Source: Pseudomonas sp. QS1027
GTDB taxonomy: Bacteria; Pseudomonadota; Gammaproteobacteria; Pseudomonadales; Pseudomonadaceae
Length of the DNA stretch: 64,000 nucleotides
Direction: 5' to 3'
Assembly: GCF_002814235.1 (NCBI RefSeq)
Contig: NZ_PHSU01000007.1
Span: forward strand, 124,001 to 188,000
The translations under genes were made by a program, and so were the position numbers. Below the pieces are notes generated by a model. That model had not been told where the DNA came from. It saw nothing but the letters and a program-made list of their open reading frames with translations, and ran no database searches. This document shows, piece after piece, positions 42,603 through 56,072 of this stretch; positions within the stretch are counted from its first letter, which is position 1; each line of letters starts with the position of its first letter.

Positions 42603-44491
42603 GCGCTTTGCTCCAACTGACGGCCGGCGCCGCGTTTTTTCAGGTGAATCATCAACAGGGAAATCGCCGCCGGCGTCACACCGGGGATCCGCGAAGCCTG
42701 GCCCAGGGTCTCGGGACGCGTCGCGCTGAGCTTGCTCTGGATCTCCTTGGACAGTCCGGAAATACCGGTGTACTCGATATCCACAGGCAGCTTGGTGTCT
42801 TCACTGGCGCGCAGACGAGCGATTTCGTCCTGCTGGCGATCGATATAACCGGCGTATTTGGTCTTGATCTCGACCTGCTCGGCGACTTGCGGATCCTCGG
42901 CGCCCTGCCCGGTCACGGCGACCAGACCAGCGTAGTCGATTTCCGGACGGCTCAGCAGATTCAGCAAATTGTATTCGTGGGTCAGCGGCGTGCCGAACTT
43001 TTCGGCAATGGCATCGCCCTGCTCGGTGCCCGGGCGGACCCAGGTGCTTTTCAGGCGCTGTTCTTCCAGCTCGATGCTTTCGCGTTTCTTGCAGAAAGCA
43101 GCCCAGCGCACGTCGTCGACCAGACCCAGCTCGCGACCTTTTTCGGTCAGGCGCAGGTCGGCGTTGTCTTCGCGCAGGATCAGGCGGTATTCGGCGCGGG
43201 AAGTGAACATCCGATACGGTTCCTGGGTACCCAGGGTAATCAGGTCGTCGACCAACACACCGATGTACGCCTCATCGCGACGCGGGCACCAGCTGTCCTT
43301 GCCCTGGGCACGCAGTGCCGCGTTGGCCCCGGCCAGCAAACCTTGGGCGCCGGCTTCTTCGTAACCGGTGGTGCCGTTGATCTGTCCGGCGAAGAACAGG
43401 CCGCCGATCACCTTGGTTTCCAGGCTGTACTTCAGGTCACGGGGATCGAAGTAGTCGTATTCGATGGCATAACCGGGCCGCACGATATGGGCGTTTTCCA
43501 TGCCGCGGATCGACTGGACGATCTGCAACTGCACGTCGAACGGCAGGGATGTGGATATCCCGTTCGGGTACAGCTCGTGGGTGGTCAGGCCTTCGGGCTC
43601 GATAAAGACCTGGTGGCTTTCCTTGTCGGCAAAGCGGTGGATCTTGTCTTCGATGGACGGGCAATAGCGCGGACCGATGCCTTCGATCACCCCGGAATAC
43701 ATCGGCGAACGGTCGAGGTTCGCGGCAATGATTTCGTGGGTACGGGCGTTGGTGTGGGTAATCCAGCAACTGACCTGCCGCGGATGCTGCTCTTTCGAGC
43801 CCATGAACGACATCACCGGGATCGGTGTATCCCCAGGTTGTTCGGACATCACCGAGAAATCCACAGACCGACCGTCGATACGCGGCGGTGTACCGGTTTT
43901 CAGGCGGCCGACACGCAGGGGCAGTTCCCGCAGGCGCTGGGCCAGGGCAATCGACGGTGGATCGCCGGCACGGCCGCCGGAATAGTTCTGCATTCCGATG
44001 TGGATAAGTCCACCGAGGAAGGTGCCGGTGGTCAGGACCACGGATTCAGCGAAGAAACGCAGGCCCATCTGGGTGACAACACCACGAACCTGGTCCTGCT
44101 CGACGATCAGGTCATCAGCGGCCTGTTGAAATATCCACAGGTTCGGCTGGTTTTCCAGGATCTCGCGGACCGCCGCCTTGTACAGCACGCGGTCGGCCTG
44201 GGCGCGGGTAGCGCGCACGGCTGGGCCTTTACGGCTGTTCAAGACACGGAACTGGATGCCGCCCTTATCGGTGGCGATAGCCATCGCGCCGCCGAGGGCA
44301 TCGATTTCCTTGACCAGATGGCTTTTGCCGATCCCGCCGATCGCGGGGTTGCAGCTCATGGCGCCGAGGGTTTCCACGTTATGCGTCAACAGCAGGGTTT
44401 TTGCCCCCATGCGTGCGGACGCCAGTGCTGCCTCGGTACCGGCATGACCGCCGCCGATGACGATCACTTCAAAACGGGAAGGGAAATCCAC
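42599..44491 (-). CDS. mnmG: tRNA uridine-5-carboxymethylaminomethyl modification enzyme MnmG (GidA)
   Basis: A 630-residue FAD enzyme. [23 protein letters not shown] is the FAD site; [20 protein letters not shown] and [20 protein letters not shown] are GidA signatures; the C-terminal helical domain binds MnmE and tRNA. With MnmE it modifies wobble U34 of several tRNAs. I choose the second of two tandem GTGs (44491): spacing from GAGGTGC is better and the protein then starts MDFP as in other pseudomonads. Its upstream gap holds a DnaA-box cluster. Confidence 0.96.
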   Translation of the reverse strand: MDFPSRFEVIVIGGGHAGTEAALASARMGAKTLLLTHNVETLGAMSCNPAIGGIGKSHLVKEIDALGGAMAIATDKGGIQFRVLNSRKGPAVRATRAQADRVLYKAAVREILENQPNLWIFQQAADDLIVEQDQVRGVVTQMGLRFFAESVVLTTGTFLGGLIHIGMQNYSGGRAGDPPSIALAQRLRELPLRVGRLKTGTPPRIDGRSVDFSVMSEQPGDTPIPVMSFMGSKEQHPRQVSCWITHTNARTHEIIAANLDRSPMYSGVIEGIGPRYCPSIEDKIHRFADKESHQVFIEPEGLTTHELYPNGISTSLPFDVQLQIVQSIRGMENAHIVRPGYAIEYDYFDPRDLKYSLETKVIGGLFFAGQINGTTGYEEAGAQGLLAGANAALRAQGKDSWCPRRDEAYIGVLVDDLITLGTQEPYRMFTSRAEYRLILREDNADLRLTEKGRELGLVDDVRWAAFCKKRESIELEEQRLKSTWVRPGTEQGDAIAEKFGTPLTHEYNLLNLLSRPEIDYAGLVAVTGQGAEDPQVAEQVEIKTKYAGYIDRQQDEIARLRASEDTKLPVDIEYTGISGLSKEIQSKLSATRPETLGQASRIPGVTPAAISLLMIHLKKRGAGRQLEQSA

Positions 44492-44599
44492 CACGCACCT
44501 CGTGCCTGCTTCAAGTAGGTAATTAGGAATAGGGTCGGCCCACTTTTTTGAGCCAGGTCGTCAAGTATAGGGACTTCCCCCCTCCTAAAGAACCCTTTG

Positions 44600-44910
44600 C
44601 ACAAAAATTAACCAGCTGTGGATGACTGGCGGACAATAGAAATTAAAAAGAAAGAAATTTATAAGATCTTTGTTTTTATGTTTATTCTTAGTGAGCGACC
44701 TTTCTGTGGATAAGGTTCTACAGGCCTTATTTATCAATGTGTACAGAGATTCAAAAGTCTGTGGTCATGTGGCCACGAGGGTTTGGGATAACCGGCCTGA
44801 GCCTGTGGATTAAACAGGTTGTTATCCACAGGCGGGTTCATCCTCAGTTTTCAGGCCCTGTTATCAACCGAGCTGAGGCGGGGTTATTCACAGGGCTTAA
44901 TCCACAGAAA
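44600..44910. promoter_or_regulatory. DnaA-box cluster with AT-rich stretch between mnmG and mnmE (second origin-like region)
   Basis: The gap 44495-45076 has no gene. It contains perfect DnaA boxes at 44705-44713 and 44822-44830 and one-mismatch boxes at 44617-44625, 44804-44812, 44884-44892 and 44899-44907. An AT-rich tract at 44638-44690 could unwind. The position just upstream of mnmG (gidA) matches that of E. coli oriC. It may be a second DnaA-binding module of the origin or a DnaA-titrating or regulatory site. Confidence 0.6.
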
Positions 44911-45006
44911 AACGTCCGAAGGGGTAAATCCCAGGCAGCCGAAAGCCGCCGGAACGATCTGGAATCATCCGGCCGGCAAAAAATTCAGTGAGGTTTGCTG
45001 CTGGGT

Positions 45007-45036
45007 GTGGGAGCGGAGCTTGCCCGCGAAGAGGCC
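45007..45036. repeat. REP-like element
   Basis: GTGGGAGCGGAGCTTGCCCG and the following CGAAGAGGCC match the common intergenic REP sequence of fluorescent pseudomonads (usually GTGGGAGCGGGCTTGC followed by CGCGAA). It lies 40 bases past the mnmE stop. Identity judged from memory of the repeat class. Confidence 0.6.
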
Positions 45037-45062
45037 CGTGAGAACGCCAGAGATCTCACGGG
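45035..45062 (-). terminator. Hairpin after mnmE
   Basis: CCCGTGAGA (45035-45043) pairs perfectly with TCTCACGGG (45054-45062), 15 bases beyond the mnmE stop. There is no T tract. It may end or stabilise the mnmE transcript together with the adjoining REP-like element. Confidence 0.4.
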
Positions 45063-45076
45063 TAAGCAGGATGTGC

Positions 45077-46447
45077 TTATTTGCCGATGCAGAAGCTGGA
45101 AAAGATCCGCCCCAACAGGTCATCCGAGCTGAATGCGCCGGTAATCTCACCGAGGAACTGCTGAGCATGGCGCAGATCCTCCGCCAACAGCTCGCCGGCA
45201 CCCGCCAGGGTCAACTGTGCGTGACCGTGCTCCAGGGCCGCGCTGGCATGCCTCAGGGCTTCCAGATGGCGGCGACGGGCGCTGAAGCTGCTCTCGGAGG
45301 TCTGTTCATAACCCATGCAGGCCTTGAGGTGCTCGCGCAATAGCTCCAGTCCGTCGCCACCGACCTTGGCGCTCAAGCTGATGGTGACATGGCCATCTTC
45401 GCTGACTTCCATCGCCATGGCCTCGCCACTCAGGTCAGCCTTGTTACGAATCAAGGTCACCTTGGCCGGATCAGGCCGCTGTTCGAGGAATTCCGGCCAC
45501 AAGGCAAAAGGATCCACAGCCTCCGGCGCCGTTGCATCTACCACCAGCAACACCCGATCGGCTTCGCCAATGGCCTTGAGCGCACGTTCCACGCCAATCT
45601 TTTCCACCTGGTCGTCGGTATCGCGCAAACCAGCGGTATCCACCACATGCAGGGGCATGCCGTCGATGTGGATATGTTCACGCAGAACATCGCGGGTGGT
45701 GCCTGCAATCTCGGTGACGATCGCCGCCTCGCGTCCGGCCAGGGCATTGAGCAGGCTGGACTTGCCGGCATTTGGCCGGCCGGCTATCACCACTGTCATG
45801 CCGTCGCGCAACAAGGCACCCTGGCCGGCTTCGCGCATCACTGTGGATAACTCGTTGCGTACCGCATCGAGCAAGGCCAGCACATGACCATCGGCGAGGA
45901 AGTCGATTTCTTCTTCGGGAAAGTCGATGGCCGCTTCCACATAGATCCGCAGGCCGATCAGTTGCTCGGTGAGGTTATGCACACGCATGGAAAACGCGCC
46001 TTGCAATGAACGCAGGGCATTGCGGGCCGCTTGTGCGGAACTGGCCTCGATCAGATCGGCAATCGCCTCGGCCTGGGCCAGGTCGAGTTTGTCATTGAGA
46101 AAGGCCCGCTCGCTGAATTCACCCGGCCGCGCCAACCGACAGCCCAGTTGCAGGCAACGCTGCAGCAGCATATCCAGGACAACCGGGCCGCCGTGGCCCT
46201 GCAGCTCAAGTACATCTTCACCGGTGAAGGAGTTCGGTCCCGGGAAATACAGCGCGATGCCTTCATCGAGTACATCACCGCCGCCATCCATGAACGGACC
46301 GTAGTGGGCGTAGCGCGGTTTCAGCTCGCGACCGGCGATGGCCAGCGCCGCGGCGTGCGCCAAAGGCCCGGAAATTCGGACGATACCGACACCACCACGG
46401 CCCTGGGCGGTGGCAACGGCGGCAATGGTTTCCCGGGGAAGGCTCAT
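45077..46447 (-). CDS. mnmE: tRNA modification GTPase MnmE
   Basis: A 456-residue GTPase (TrmE). The tetrahydrofolate-binding N-terminal domain starts [23 protein letters not shown]; the G domain is inserted in helices with [16 protein letters not shown] (G1), DTAGLRDT (G3) and RNKAD (G4); the protein ends FCIGK with the catalytic C-terminal Cys. It acts with MnmG on U34 of tRNA. The ATG at 46447 begins the conserved [10 protein letters not shown]; the frame upstream is not conserved. Confidence 0.96.
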   Translation of the reverse strand: MSLPRETIAAVATAQGRGGVGIVRISGPLAHAAALAIAGRELKPRYAHYGPFMDGGGDVLDEGIALYFPGPNSFTGEDVLELQGHGGPVVLDMLLQRCLQLGCRLARPGEFSERAFLNDKLDLAQAEAIADLIEASSAQAARNALRSLQGAFSMRVHNLTEQLIGLRIYVEAAIDFPEEEIDFLADGHVLALLDAVRNELSTVMREAGQGALLRDGMTVVIAGRPNAGKSSLLNALAGREAAIVTEIAGTTRDVLREHIHIDGMPLHVVDTAGLRDTDDQVEKIGVERALKAIGEADRVLLVVDATAPEAVDPFALWPEFLEQRPDPAKVTLIRNKADLSGEAMAMEVSEDGHVTISLSAKVGGDGLELLREHLKACMGYEQTSESSFSARRRHLEALRHASAALEHGHAQLTLAGAGELLAEDLRHAQQFLGEITGAFSSDDLLGRIFSSFCIGK

Positions 46448-46481
46448 GAATCGGGTCTCGACACTAAAAATGACAGATAGC

Positions 46482-46506
46482 AAAACGCCCCACTAGGGGG
46501 CGTCTT
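46482..46506 (-). terminator. Rho-independent terminator after yidC
   Basis: On the minus strand ACGCCCC and GGGGCGT (46485-46491 with 46497-46503) pair around a 5-base loop and are followed by TTTTG. It lies 23 bases past the yidC stop; a perfect DnaA box (46513-46521) sits between them. Confidence 0.75.
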
Positions 46507-46528
46507 GAGTGGTTATCCACAGAGTAGG

Positions 46529-48211
46529 TTACGCAGTGGCTTTCTTGGTAGCCGCTTCGATCTTACGTGTGATGTACCACTGTTGGGTGATGGACAGGCA
46601 GTTGTTCACAACCCAGTACAGCACCAGACCTGCAGGGAACCACAGGAAGAAGAAGGTGAAGATGATCGGCATCAGCTTCATCACCTTGGCCTGCATCGGA
46701 TCCGGCGGAGTCGGGTTCAGACGCTGCTGGATGAACATGGTTGCGCCCATGATGATCGGCAGGATGAAGAACGGATCCTTGATCGACAGGTCGGTAATCC
46801 ACAGGATGAACGGTGCCTGGCGCATTTCAACGCTTTCCAGCAACACCCAGTACAGGGAAAGGAAAACCGGCATCTGCACCAGGATCGGCAAGCAGCCGCC
46901 CAGTGGATTGATCTTCTCTTTCTTGTACAGCTCCATCATGGCTTGCGACATTTTCTGCCGGTCGTCGCCATGTTGCTCTTTCAGTGCTGCCAGTTTCGGT
47001 GCCACGGCACGCATGCGCGCCATCGATTTGTAGCTGGCCGCCGACAATGGGAAGAACAGACCCTTGATCAGCATGGTCAGAACGATGATCGAGAAGCCCC
47101 AGTTACCCAGCAGGCTGTGGATATGTTGCAGCAACCAGAAGATCGGTTGGGCGATAAACCACAGCATGCCGTAGTCGACCGTCAGTTCCAGACCTGGGGA
47201 CAACTGTTTCAGCACGGCCTGGCTTTTCGGGCCGGCGTACAGAATGGCGCTGGTCTCGGTTTTCTGGCCAGGTGCCAGGGTCAGCGAAGGACCGGTGTAG
47301 CCAATGATGTAGTTGCCCTGGCTATCCTTGCGGGTAGTCACGACATTGCTGTCGCCCTTGGCCGGAATCCAGGCGGTCACGAAGTAGTGTTGCAACCAGG
47401 CAACCCAGCCACCTTGAACGGTTTCCTTCAACTGGCCCTTGTCGATATCTTTCATCGACACTTTCTTGTACGGCTCGGTACTTGTCCCCAGGGCGGCGCC
47501 CAGGTAAGTCGCGGTACCGGTGGCGGTACTGGACGATGGATCGGTACTGGCGTCACGTTTCAGCTGGGCGAACATCGCACCCGACCAGGGCTGGGCGCTT
47601 TCGTTGTCGATCAGATAAGACACGGTGATGTCATACAGGCCGCGTTTCAGGGTGAAACGCTTGATGTAATTGACGCCGTTCTCGCTGAATTTCAGGTCGA
47701 CGACCAGTTGGTCCTGACCCTCAGCCAGTTGATAACTTTTCTGTGCCGAAGCATACAGCGGGCGACCGGCCGAACTTGCGTCGGGGCCATTGGTACCGAT
47801 CAGGCCGCTCTGGGCCAGGTAGGTACGCTCGCCACCGTTGTCGAACAACTGGAAAGGAATTTCCGGATGGTCCTGACGACGTGGATAAAGCGGCAGCTTC
47901 AGCTGGGCAACATCCCCACCTTTTGGATCGATAGCCAGGTCGAGCACATCCGTTTTGACATGGATGAGGTCGTTGCTGACAGCCACCGGTGCTTCAACAG
48001 GTGCACTGGTGTCATTGGCTGCACGTGGAATGTCATCACTGGCGCTTGTTTTGTTACCAGATACCGAATCCGGCAAGCCGGGAACGGTGGTGCTGGAAGC
48101 GACATTCTGGGTCGGCAGGGCAGCCTGACCGTAGTCCTGGTTCCATTTCAGGACCCCGGCATAGGTCACGATTGCCAGGGCGACGATCAGGATCGTGCGT
48201 TTGATATCCAT
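46529..48211 (-). CDS. yidC: Membrane protein insertase YidC
   Basis: A 560-residue insertase of the gammaproteobacterial type: an N-terminal helix (TILIVALAIVTYAGVLKW), a large periplasmic beta-supersandwich domain (about 60-340), then five helices of the conserved core with KGLFFPLSAASYKSMARMRA and NPLGGCLPILVQMPVFLSLYWVL. It inserts membrane proteins including the ATP synthase c subunit encoded nearby. It lies 2 bases after yidD. Confidence 0.97.
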   Translation of the reverse strand: MDIKRTILIVALAIVTYAGVLKWNQDYGQAALPTQNVASSTTVPGLPDSVSGNKTSASDDIPRAANDTSAPVEAPVAVSNDLIHVKTDVLDLAIDPKGGDVAQLKLPLYPRRQDHPEIPFQLFDNGGERTYLAQSGLIGTNGPDASSAGRPLYASAQKSYQLAEGQDQLVVDLKFSENGVNYIKRFTLKRGLYDITVSYLIDNESAQPWSGAMFAQLKRDASTDPSSSTATGTATYLGAALGTSTEPYKKVSMKDIDKGQLKETVQGGWVAWLQHYFVTAWIPAKGDSNVVTTRKDSQGNYIIGYTGPSLTLAPGQKTETSAILYAGPKSQAVLKQLSPGLELTVDYGMLWFIAQPIFWLLQHIHSLLGNWGFSIIVLTMLIKGLFFPLSAASYKSMARMRAVAPKLAALKEQHGDDRQKMSQAMMELYKKEKINPLGGCLPILVQMPVFLSLYWVLLESVEMRQAPFILWITDLSIKDPFFILPIIMGATMFIQQRLNPTPPDPMQAKVMKLMPIIFTFFFLWFPAGLVLYWVVNNCLSITQQWYITRKIEAATKKATA

Positions 48212-48213
48212 GA

Positions 48214-48459
48214 TTACTCGGCCATCGAAGAAGAACGGGAGGTAGGGATTGGTGGAACCGGGTCATAACCACCGGCATTCCACGGATGACAGCGACCTAA
48301 GCGACGAACGGTCAGCCAGCCACCGCGCAGGAGTCCATGAGTTTCGATGGCTTCATACGCGTAGCAAGAACAACTGGGGTAGAAACGACAGTGATTGGCC
48401 ATCAAGGGACTGATGGCATAGCGATAAAACTGGATCGGAACGAGGGCCAGTTTACGCAT
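48214..48459 (-). CDS. yidD: YidD membrane-protein insertion efficiency factor
   Basis: An 81-residue protein with the family's conserved cysteines: [32 protein letters not shown] and [18 protein letters not shown]. YidD is a small peripheral membrane protein that assists YidC-dependent insertion. It overlaps the end of rnpA by 8 bases and precedes yidC by 2. Confidence 0.95.
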   Translation of the reverse strand: MRKLALVPIQFYRYAISPLMANHCRFYPSCSCYAYEAIETHGLLRGGWLTVRRLGRCHPWNAGGYDPVPPIPTSRSSSMAE

Positions 48460-48859
48460 CTGGGCTGTCTACCCCCACAGTTTCGGCTTTGACTACAGGT
48501 ACCGCTGGCACCGTACGGGCCAGGCGTTTCCAGAGTTTGCCGAAATGCTGGATCAATTCAGGGTTTTCGATATCGCCCAGACCTTTGCGCGCGACGATAA
48601 CGATGTCCCAGCCGACCAGTGAATCCTGGTGCAGACGGAACGACTCGCGCATCAGACGTTTGAGGCGATTGCGCTCAACGGAGAGCTTGACGCTCTTTTT
48701 ACCGATAACCAGCCCCAGACGGGGATGATCAAGGTCGTTGTTGCGCGCAAGGAGCAGGAGATTTTTCCCCGGAACCTTGCCGGTGGGGGAGTCAAAGACT
48801 GCCTTGAAATGCCGAGGAGTAAGCAGACGCTTTTCCCGACTGAAGTCCTGACTCACCAC
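48452..48859 (-). CDS. rnpA: Ribonuclease P protein component
   Basis: A 135-residue basic protein. [18 protein letters not shown] begins the fold and the RNR signature is [14 protein letters not shown]. It binds RNase P RNA for tRNA 5' processing. The start is one of two tandem GTGs (48859 or 48856), 13 bases after rpmH; the longer frame to 48952 lies inside rpmH and is rejected. Confidence 0.93.
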   Translation of the reverse strand: MVSQDFSREKRLLTPRHFKAVFDSPTGKVPGKNLLLLARNNDLDHPRLGLVIGKKSVKLSVERNRLKRLMRESFRLHQDSLVGWDIVIVARKGLGDIENPELIQHFGKLWKRLARTVPAVPVVKAETVGVDSPDA

Positions 48860-48872
48860 CCGCGCCGGATTA

Positions 48873-49007
48873 TCAAACTGCCAGACGAGCACGGCCTTTG
48901 GCGCGGCGACGCGACAGGACGGCACGACCGTTTTTGGTTGCCATGCGAGCACGGAAGCCGTGGGTGCGGGCGCGTTTGATAGTGCTGGGTTGGAAAGTAC
49001 GTTTCAT
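48873..49007 (-). CDS. rpmH: 50S ribosomal protein L34
   Basis: A 44-codon gene, ATG at 49005-49007 to TGA at 48873-48875. The product starts [20 protein letters not shown] and ends GRARLAV, essentially invariant for L34. First gene of the rpmH-rnpA-yidD-yidC transcript, divergent from dnaA across oriC. Confidence 0.98.
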   Translation of the reverse strand: MKRTFQPSTIKRARTHGFRARMATKNGRAVLSRRRAKGRARLAV

Positions 49008-49067
49008 GGCGTTGCTACCTGGTTCGTCACAACGGGCCGGAATGGCCCCCGTTTTAAGAGACCGGGG

Positions 49068-49096
49068 ATTCTAGAGAAAGCAAGCCCGCAGGTCAA
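49068..49096 (-). promoter_or_regulatory. Promoter of the rpmH operon
   Basis: On the minus strand TTGACC (49096-49091) and TAGAAT (49073-49068) are separated by 17 bases, giving a near-consensus sigma-70 promoter about 55 bases before the rpmH ATG. Strong expression is expected for a ribosomal protein gene. Confidence 0.75.
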
Positions 49097-49149
49097 TTTC
49101 CAACCAGCTTTTACTTCATATAGATATTCGGCCCGATCTGCCTGGCACC

Positions 49150-49530
49150 CACCCTGACCTAGATATAAGAATAAAGAAGGGAATTATTTAAAGCTTTTCT
49201 GTAAAGCTTATAGAAGCTTAGGAAGCCATTATCTGTGGATAAGTACCTTGAGGCCATGAAACACCTACTGTACAGAGGATGACAACTGGGTGGGTAAGCG
49301 GTGCTCCGCCTGTGCCGCGCTATCGGATAAGCTGTGTGTGGAATGCCATGTTATCCACAGGCCAGTTACCCACAGACTTTCGCCCCCACTTGTGCAACGC
49401 CCTCAAGGGCGGTTATCCACAGAGCTTATGCACATACCATTGGTCGCTTTGTCCACCGATAAGCGGTTGATTCTTCAGGTTGTCCCTGCAACCTACATGT
49501 GGATAAGTGCTCGGCCTGCCGGTACAATGG
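49150..49530. promoter_or_regulatory. oriC: oriC, replication origin between rpmH and dnaA
   Basis: The gap 49008-49573 has no gene. Perfect DnaA boxes (TTATCCACA or complement) lie at 49234-49242, 49351-49359, 49413-49421 and 49498-49506, with a one-mismatch box at 49366-49374. An AT-rich tract at about 49160-49222 is the likely unwinding element. The rpmH/dnaA location is the established Pseudomonas origin. A TACAAT at 49523-49528 could be the dnaA -10; its upstream region overlaps the last DnaA box, which would fit autoregulation by DnaA, but no clear -35 is seen. Confidence 0.88.
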
Positions 49531-49573
49531 CCGCTTGTTTTTGCCTCACCGGCTTTCAACTTAGGGGATATCC

Positions 49574-51091
49574 GTGTCAGTGGAACTTTGGCAGCAGTGC
49601 GTGGAGCTTCTGCGTGATGAGCTGCCTGCCCAGCAATTCAACACCTGGATCCGTCCACTACAGGTCGAAGCCGAAGGCGACGAGTTGCGTGTCTATGCAC
49701 CGAACCGTTTTGTGCTCGACTGGGTCAACGAAAAGTACCTGGGACGTTTGCTCGAACTGTTGAACGAGCATGGCAACGGTCTGGCGCCTGCGCTTTCCTT
49801 ATTAATAGGTAGCAAGCGCAGTTCCGCTCCGCGTGCTGCCCCGAATGCCCCGTTGGCCGCCGCCGCTTCCCAGGCCATGGCCGCCAGTGCTCCGGCGCCG
49901 GCAGTGGTGAGCACTCCGTCCGCGCAGCCGGCACCGACCCCGAAGACGGTGGTCGAAGTCAGCCAGGAACCGTCCCGCGACAGCTTCGACCCGATGGCCG
50001 GCGCCAGTTCGCAACAGGCCCCGGTGCGTGCGGAACAACGCACCGTCCAGGTAGAAGGCGCGCTCAAGCACACCAGCTACCTGAACCGCACCTTCACCTT
50101 CGAGAATTTCGTCGAGGGCAAGTCCAACCAACTGGCCCGGGCCGCGGCCTGGCAGGTGGCGGACAACCCCAAGCACGGCTACAACCCGCTTTTCCTTTAT
50201 GGCGGCGTCGGCCTGGGTAAGACCCACTTGATGCACGCTGTGGGTAACCACCTATTAAAGAAGAACCCGAATGCCAAGGTGGTCTACCTGCATTCGGAGC
50301 GTTTCGTCGCGGACATGGTCAAGGCCTTGCAGCTCAACGCCATCAACGAGTTCAAGCGCTTCTACCGTTCGGTGGACGCCTTGCTGATCGACGACATTCA
50401 ATTCTTCGCCCGCAAGGAACGGTCCCAGGAAGAGTTTTTCCACACCTTCAACGCCTTGCTTGAAGGCGGTCAGCAAGTAATCCTGACCAGCGACCGTTAT
50501 CCGAAAGAGATCGAAGGCCTGGAAGAGCGCCTGAAGTCGCGCTTTGGCTGGGGCCTGACCGTGGCGGTCGAGCCGCCGGAGCTGGAGACCCGGGTTGCGA
50601 TCCTGATGAAGAAGGCCGACCAGGCGAAAGTCGACCTGCCCCACGACGCGGCGTTCTTCATTGCCCAACGTATTCGTTCCAACGTCCGTGAACTCGAAGG
50701 CGCGCTGAAGCGGGTGATCGCTCACTCGCACTTCATGGGCCGCGACATCACCATCGAGCTGATCCGCGAATCGCTGAAAGACCTGCTGGCGCTGCAAGAC
50801 AAGCTGGTGTCTGTGGATAACATTCAGCGCACGGTGGCCGAATACTACAAGATCAAGATTTCCGACCTGCTGTCCAAGCGCCGTTCGCGCTCGGTGGCGC
50901 GTCCACGTCAGGTCGCCATGGCCTTGTCCAAGGAACTCACCAACCACAGCTTGCCTGAAATTGGTGATGTCTTCGGCGGGCGCGACCATACTACGGTCTT
51001 GCATGCATGCCGCAAGATCAACGAACTTAAGGAATCCGACGCGGACATCCGCGAGGACTACAAGAACCTGCTGCGAACACTGACCACTTGA
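49574..51091 (+). CDS. dnaA: Chromosomal replication initiator DnaA
   Basis: A 505-residue AAA+ initiator. Domain I is about 1-85 ([25 protein letters not shown]), followed by a Pro/Ala-rich linker to about 170. Domain III has [15 protein letters not shown] (Walker A) and [13 protein letters not shown] (Walker B). Domain IV has the box-binding signature [15 protein letters not shown]. The start is GTG with AGGGGATATCC upstream. It opens oriC by binding the boxes just upstream. A perfect DnaA box also lies in its own coding sequence at 50812-50820. Confidence 0.98.
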   Translation: MSVELWQQCVELLRDELPAQQFNTWIRPLQVEAEGDELRVYAPNRFVLDWVNEKYLGRLLELLNEHGNGLAPALSLLIGSKRSSAPRAAPNAPLAAAASQAMAASAPAPAVVSTPSAQPAPTPKTVVEVSQEPSRDSFDPMAGASSQQAPVRAEQRTVQVEGALKHTSYLNRTFTFENFVEGKSNQLARAAAWQVADNPKHGYNPLFLYGGVGLGKTHLMHAVGNHLLKKNPNAKVVYLHSERFVADMVKALQLNAINEFKRFYRSVDALLIDDIQFFARKERSQEEFFHTFNALLEGGQQVILTSDRYPKEIEGLEERLKSRFGWGLTVAVEPPELETRVAILMKKADQAKVDLPHDAAFFIAQRIRSNVRELEGALKRVIAHSHFMGRDITIELIRESLKDLLALQDKLVSVDNIQRTVAEYYKIKISDLLSKRRSRSVARPRQVAMALSKELTNHSLPEIGDVFGGRDHTTVLHACRKINELKESDADIREDYKNLLRTLTT

Positions 51092-51129
51092 TGACACCAG
51101 CGCAGCTTATTAAGGCAAGGGACTAGACC

Positions 51130-52233
51130 ATGCATTTCACTATTCAACGCGAAGCCCTGTTGAAACCCCTGCAACTGGTCGCAGGCGTCGTCGAGCGCCG
51201 CCAGACCTTGCCGGTGCTCTCCAATGTGTTGCTGGTCGTCCAGGGCCAGCAACTGTCGCTGACCGGTACCGACCTGGAAGTCGAGCTGGTCGGTCGCGTC
51301 CAACTCGAAGAGCCAGCGGAACCGGGTGAAATCACCGTGCCGGCGCGCAAGCTGATGGATATCTGCAAGAGCCTGCCCAACGACGCCCTGATCGACATCA
51401 AGGTCGACGAGCAGAAACTGGTGGTGAAAGCCGGCCGCAGCCGCTTCACCCTCTCCACCTTGCCGGCGAACGATTTCCCGACAGTGGAAGAAGGCCCGGG
51501 CTCGCTGACTTGCCAGCTCGACCAGAGCAAGCTGCGTCGCTTGATCGAGCGCACCAGTTTCGCCATGGCCCAGCAGGACGTGCGTTACTACCTCAACGGC
51601 ATGCTGCTGGAAGTGTCGGCCGGTATCATCCGCGCCGTGGCCACCGACGGTCACCGTCTGGCCATGTGTTCGATGCAGGCCGATATCGGTCAGCCGGATC
51701 GCCACCAGGTGATCGTGCCACGTAAAGGCATCCTGGAATTGGCCCGCCTGCTGACCGAGCCGGAAGGCAACGTGAGCATCGTCCTCGGCCAGCACCACAT
51801 CCGTGCGACCACCGGTGAGTTCACCTTCACCTCCAAGCTGGTGGACGGCAAGTTCCCGGACTACGAGCGTGTCCTGCCAAAAGGTGGCGACAAGCTGGTC
51901 CTCGGCGATCGCCAGGCGCTGCGTGAAGCTTTCAGCCGTACCGCGATTCTGTCCAACGAGAAGTACCGCGGTATCCGTCTGCAACTGGCCAGCGGTCAGT
52001 TGAAGATCCAGGCCAACAACCCTGAGCAGGAAGAGGCGGAAGAAGAAATCAGCGTCGACTACAACGGCGGTTCGTTGGAAATCGGCTTCAACGTCAGCTA
52101 TCTGCTGGACGTGCTGGGCGTGATGACCACCGAGCAGGTGCGTCTGATCCTGTCCGACTCCAACAGCAGCGCGTTGGTGCAGGAGTCCGACAACGACGAC
52201 TCCGCCTACGTCGTCATGCCGATGCGCCTGTAA
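51130..52233 (+). CDS. dnaN: DNA polymerase III beta sliding clamp
   Basis: A 367-residue clamp of standard length with three repeated domains of about 120 residues, beginning MHFTIQREALLKPLQLVAGVVERRQTLPVL and ending VVMPMRL, the usual C-terminus lining the protein-binding pocket. It encircles DNA and tethers polymerase III. It lies 38 bases after dnaA. Confidence 0.98.
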   Translation: MHFTIQREALLKPLQLVAGVVERRQTLPVLSNVLLVVQGQQLSLTGTDLEVELVGRVQLEEPAEPGEITVPARKLMDICKSLPNDALIDIKVDEQKLVVKAGRSRFTLSTLPANDFPTVEEGPGSLTCQLDQSKLRRLIERTSFAMAQQDVRYYLNGMLLEVSAGIIRAVATDGHRLAMCSMQADIGQPDRHQVIVPRKGILELARLLTEPEGNVSIVLGQHHIRATTGEFTFTSKLVDGKFPDYERVLPKGGDKLVLGDRQALREAFSRTAILSNEKYRGIRLQLASGQLKIQANNPEQEEAEEEISVDYNGGSLEIGFNVSYLLDVLGVMTTEQVRLILSDSNSSALVQESDNDDSAYVVMPMRL

Positions 52234-52268
52234 CGGTGTCGCGCCTGCCCATGTCCAGCCAACGCTAG

Positions 52269-55794
<3,526 letters not shown>

Positions 55795-55814
55795 TCGGGT
55801 ACGCGTAGAAGTGG

Positions 55815-55847
55815 AAAAAGGCCAATGCTAAGCATTGGCCTTTTTTT
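55815..55847 (+). terminator. Rho-independent terminator of the dnaA-gyrB transcript
   Basis: GGCCAATGC (55820-55828) pairs with GCATTGGCC (55832-55840), flanked by AAAAA and seven T residues. A tract before the stem makes it potentially bidirectional. Confidence 0.93.
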
Positions 55848-55945
55848 ATCGCCGGTTCGTATAGACATTGCAGGATAGGCGCCGGTATTTCGATGTTCAA
55901 ATCCAGCGTGAATTTTCGATCGTCACTTTTGCGCCGACTTTGACG

Positions 55946-55981
55946 CATTTTTCGTCAAGCGATTTCGTTTGACGAAAAATG
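55946..55981. repeat. 13-bp perfect inverted repeat upstream of the Abi-like locus
   Basis: CATTTTTCGTCAA (55946-55958) and TTGACGAAAAATG (55969-55981) are exact inverted copies 10 bases apart, and TTTGACG also occurs as a direct repeat (55939 and 55968). It could be an operator, a transposon footprint or part of a transcript hairpin. TATTAT at 55995-56000 might be a -10, but TTGACG is 20 bases upstream, longer than ideal. Confidence 0.55.
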
Positions 55982-56006
55982 ATGCATTCGGCAGTATTAT
56001 TCTCAA

Positions 56007-56064
56007 TCGCGCCCGATCCTCTGGTGCTGGCTTAGTCCGGCATTACGTTCGGGCCTTCTTATTT
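56007..56064 (+). ncRNA. Candidate structured RNA upstream of the Abi-like gene
   Basis: GCCCGA (56011-56016) pairs with TCGGGC (56049-56054), enclosing TGCTGG/CCGGCA (56025-56030 with 56037-56042, one G-T pair). CTTCTTATTT follows the outer stem. AbiF-like genes are known in general to be preceded by a conserved small RNA, which makes this placement suggestive. There is no proof of transcription and I cannot match it to that RNA family from sequence alone. Confidence 0.3.
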
Positions 56065-56072
56065 CTGGAGAC

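Noticed and set aside
48860..48952. Extended N-terminus for RnpA
   Set aside because: The extra 31 codons overlap rpmH in another frame and do not resemble RnpA; tandem GTGs at 48859/48856 give the standard length.
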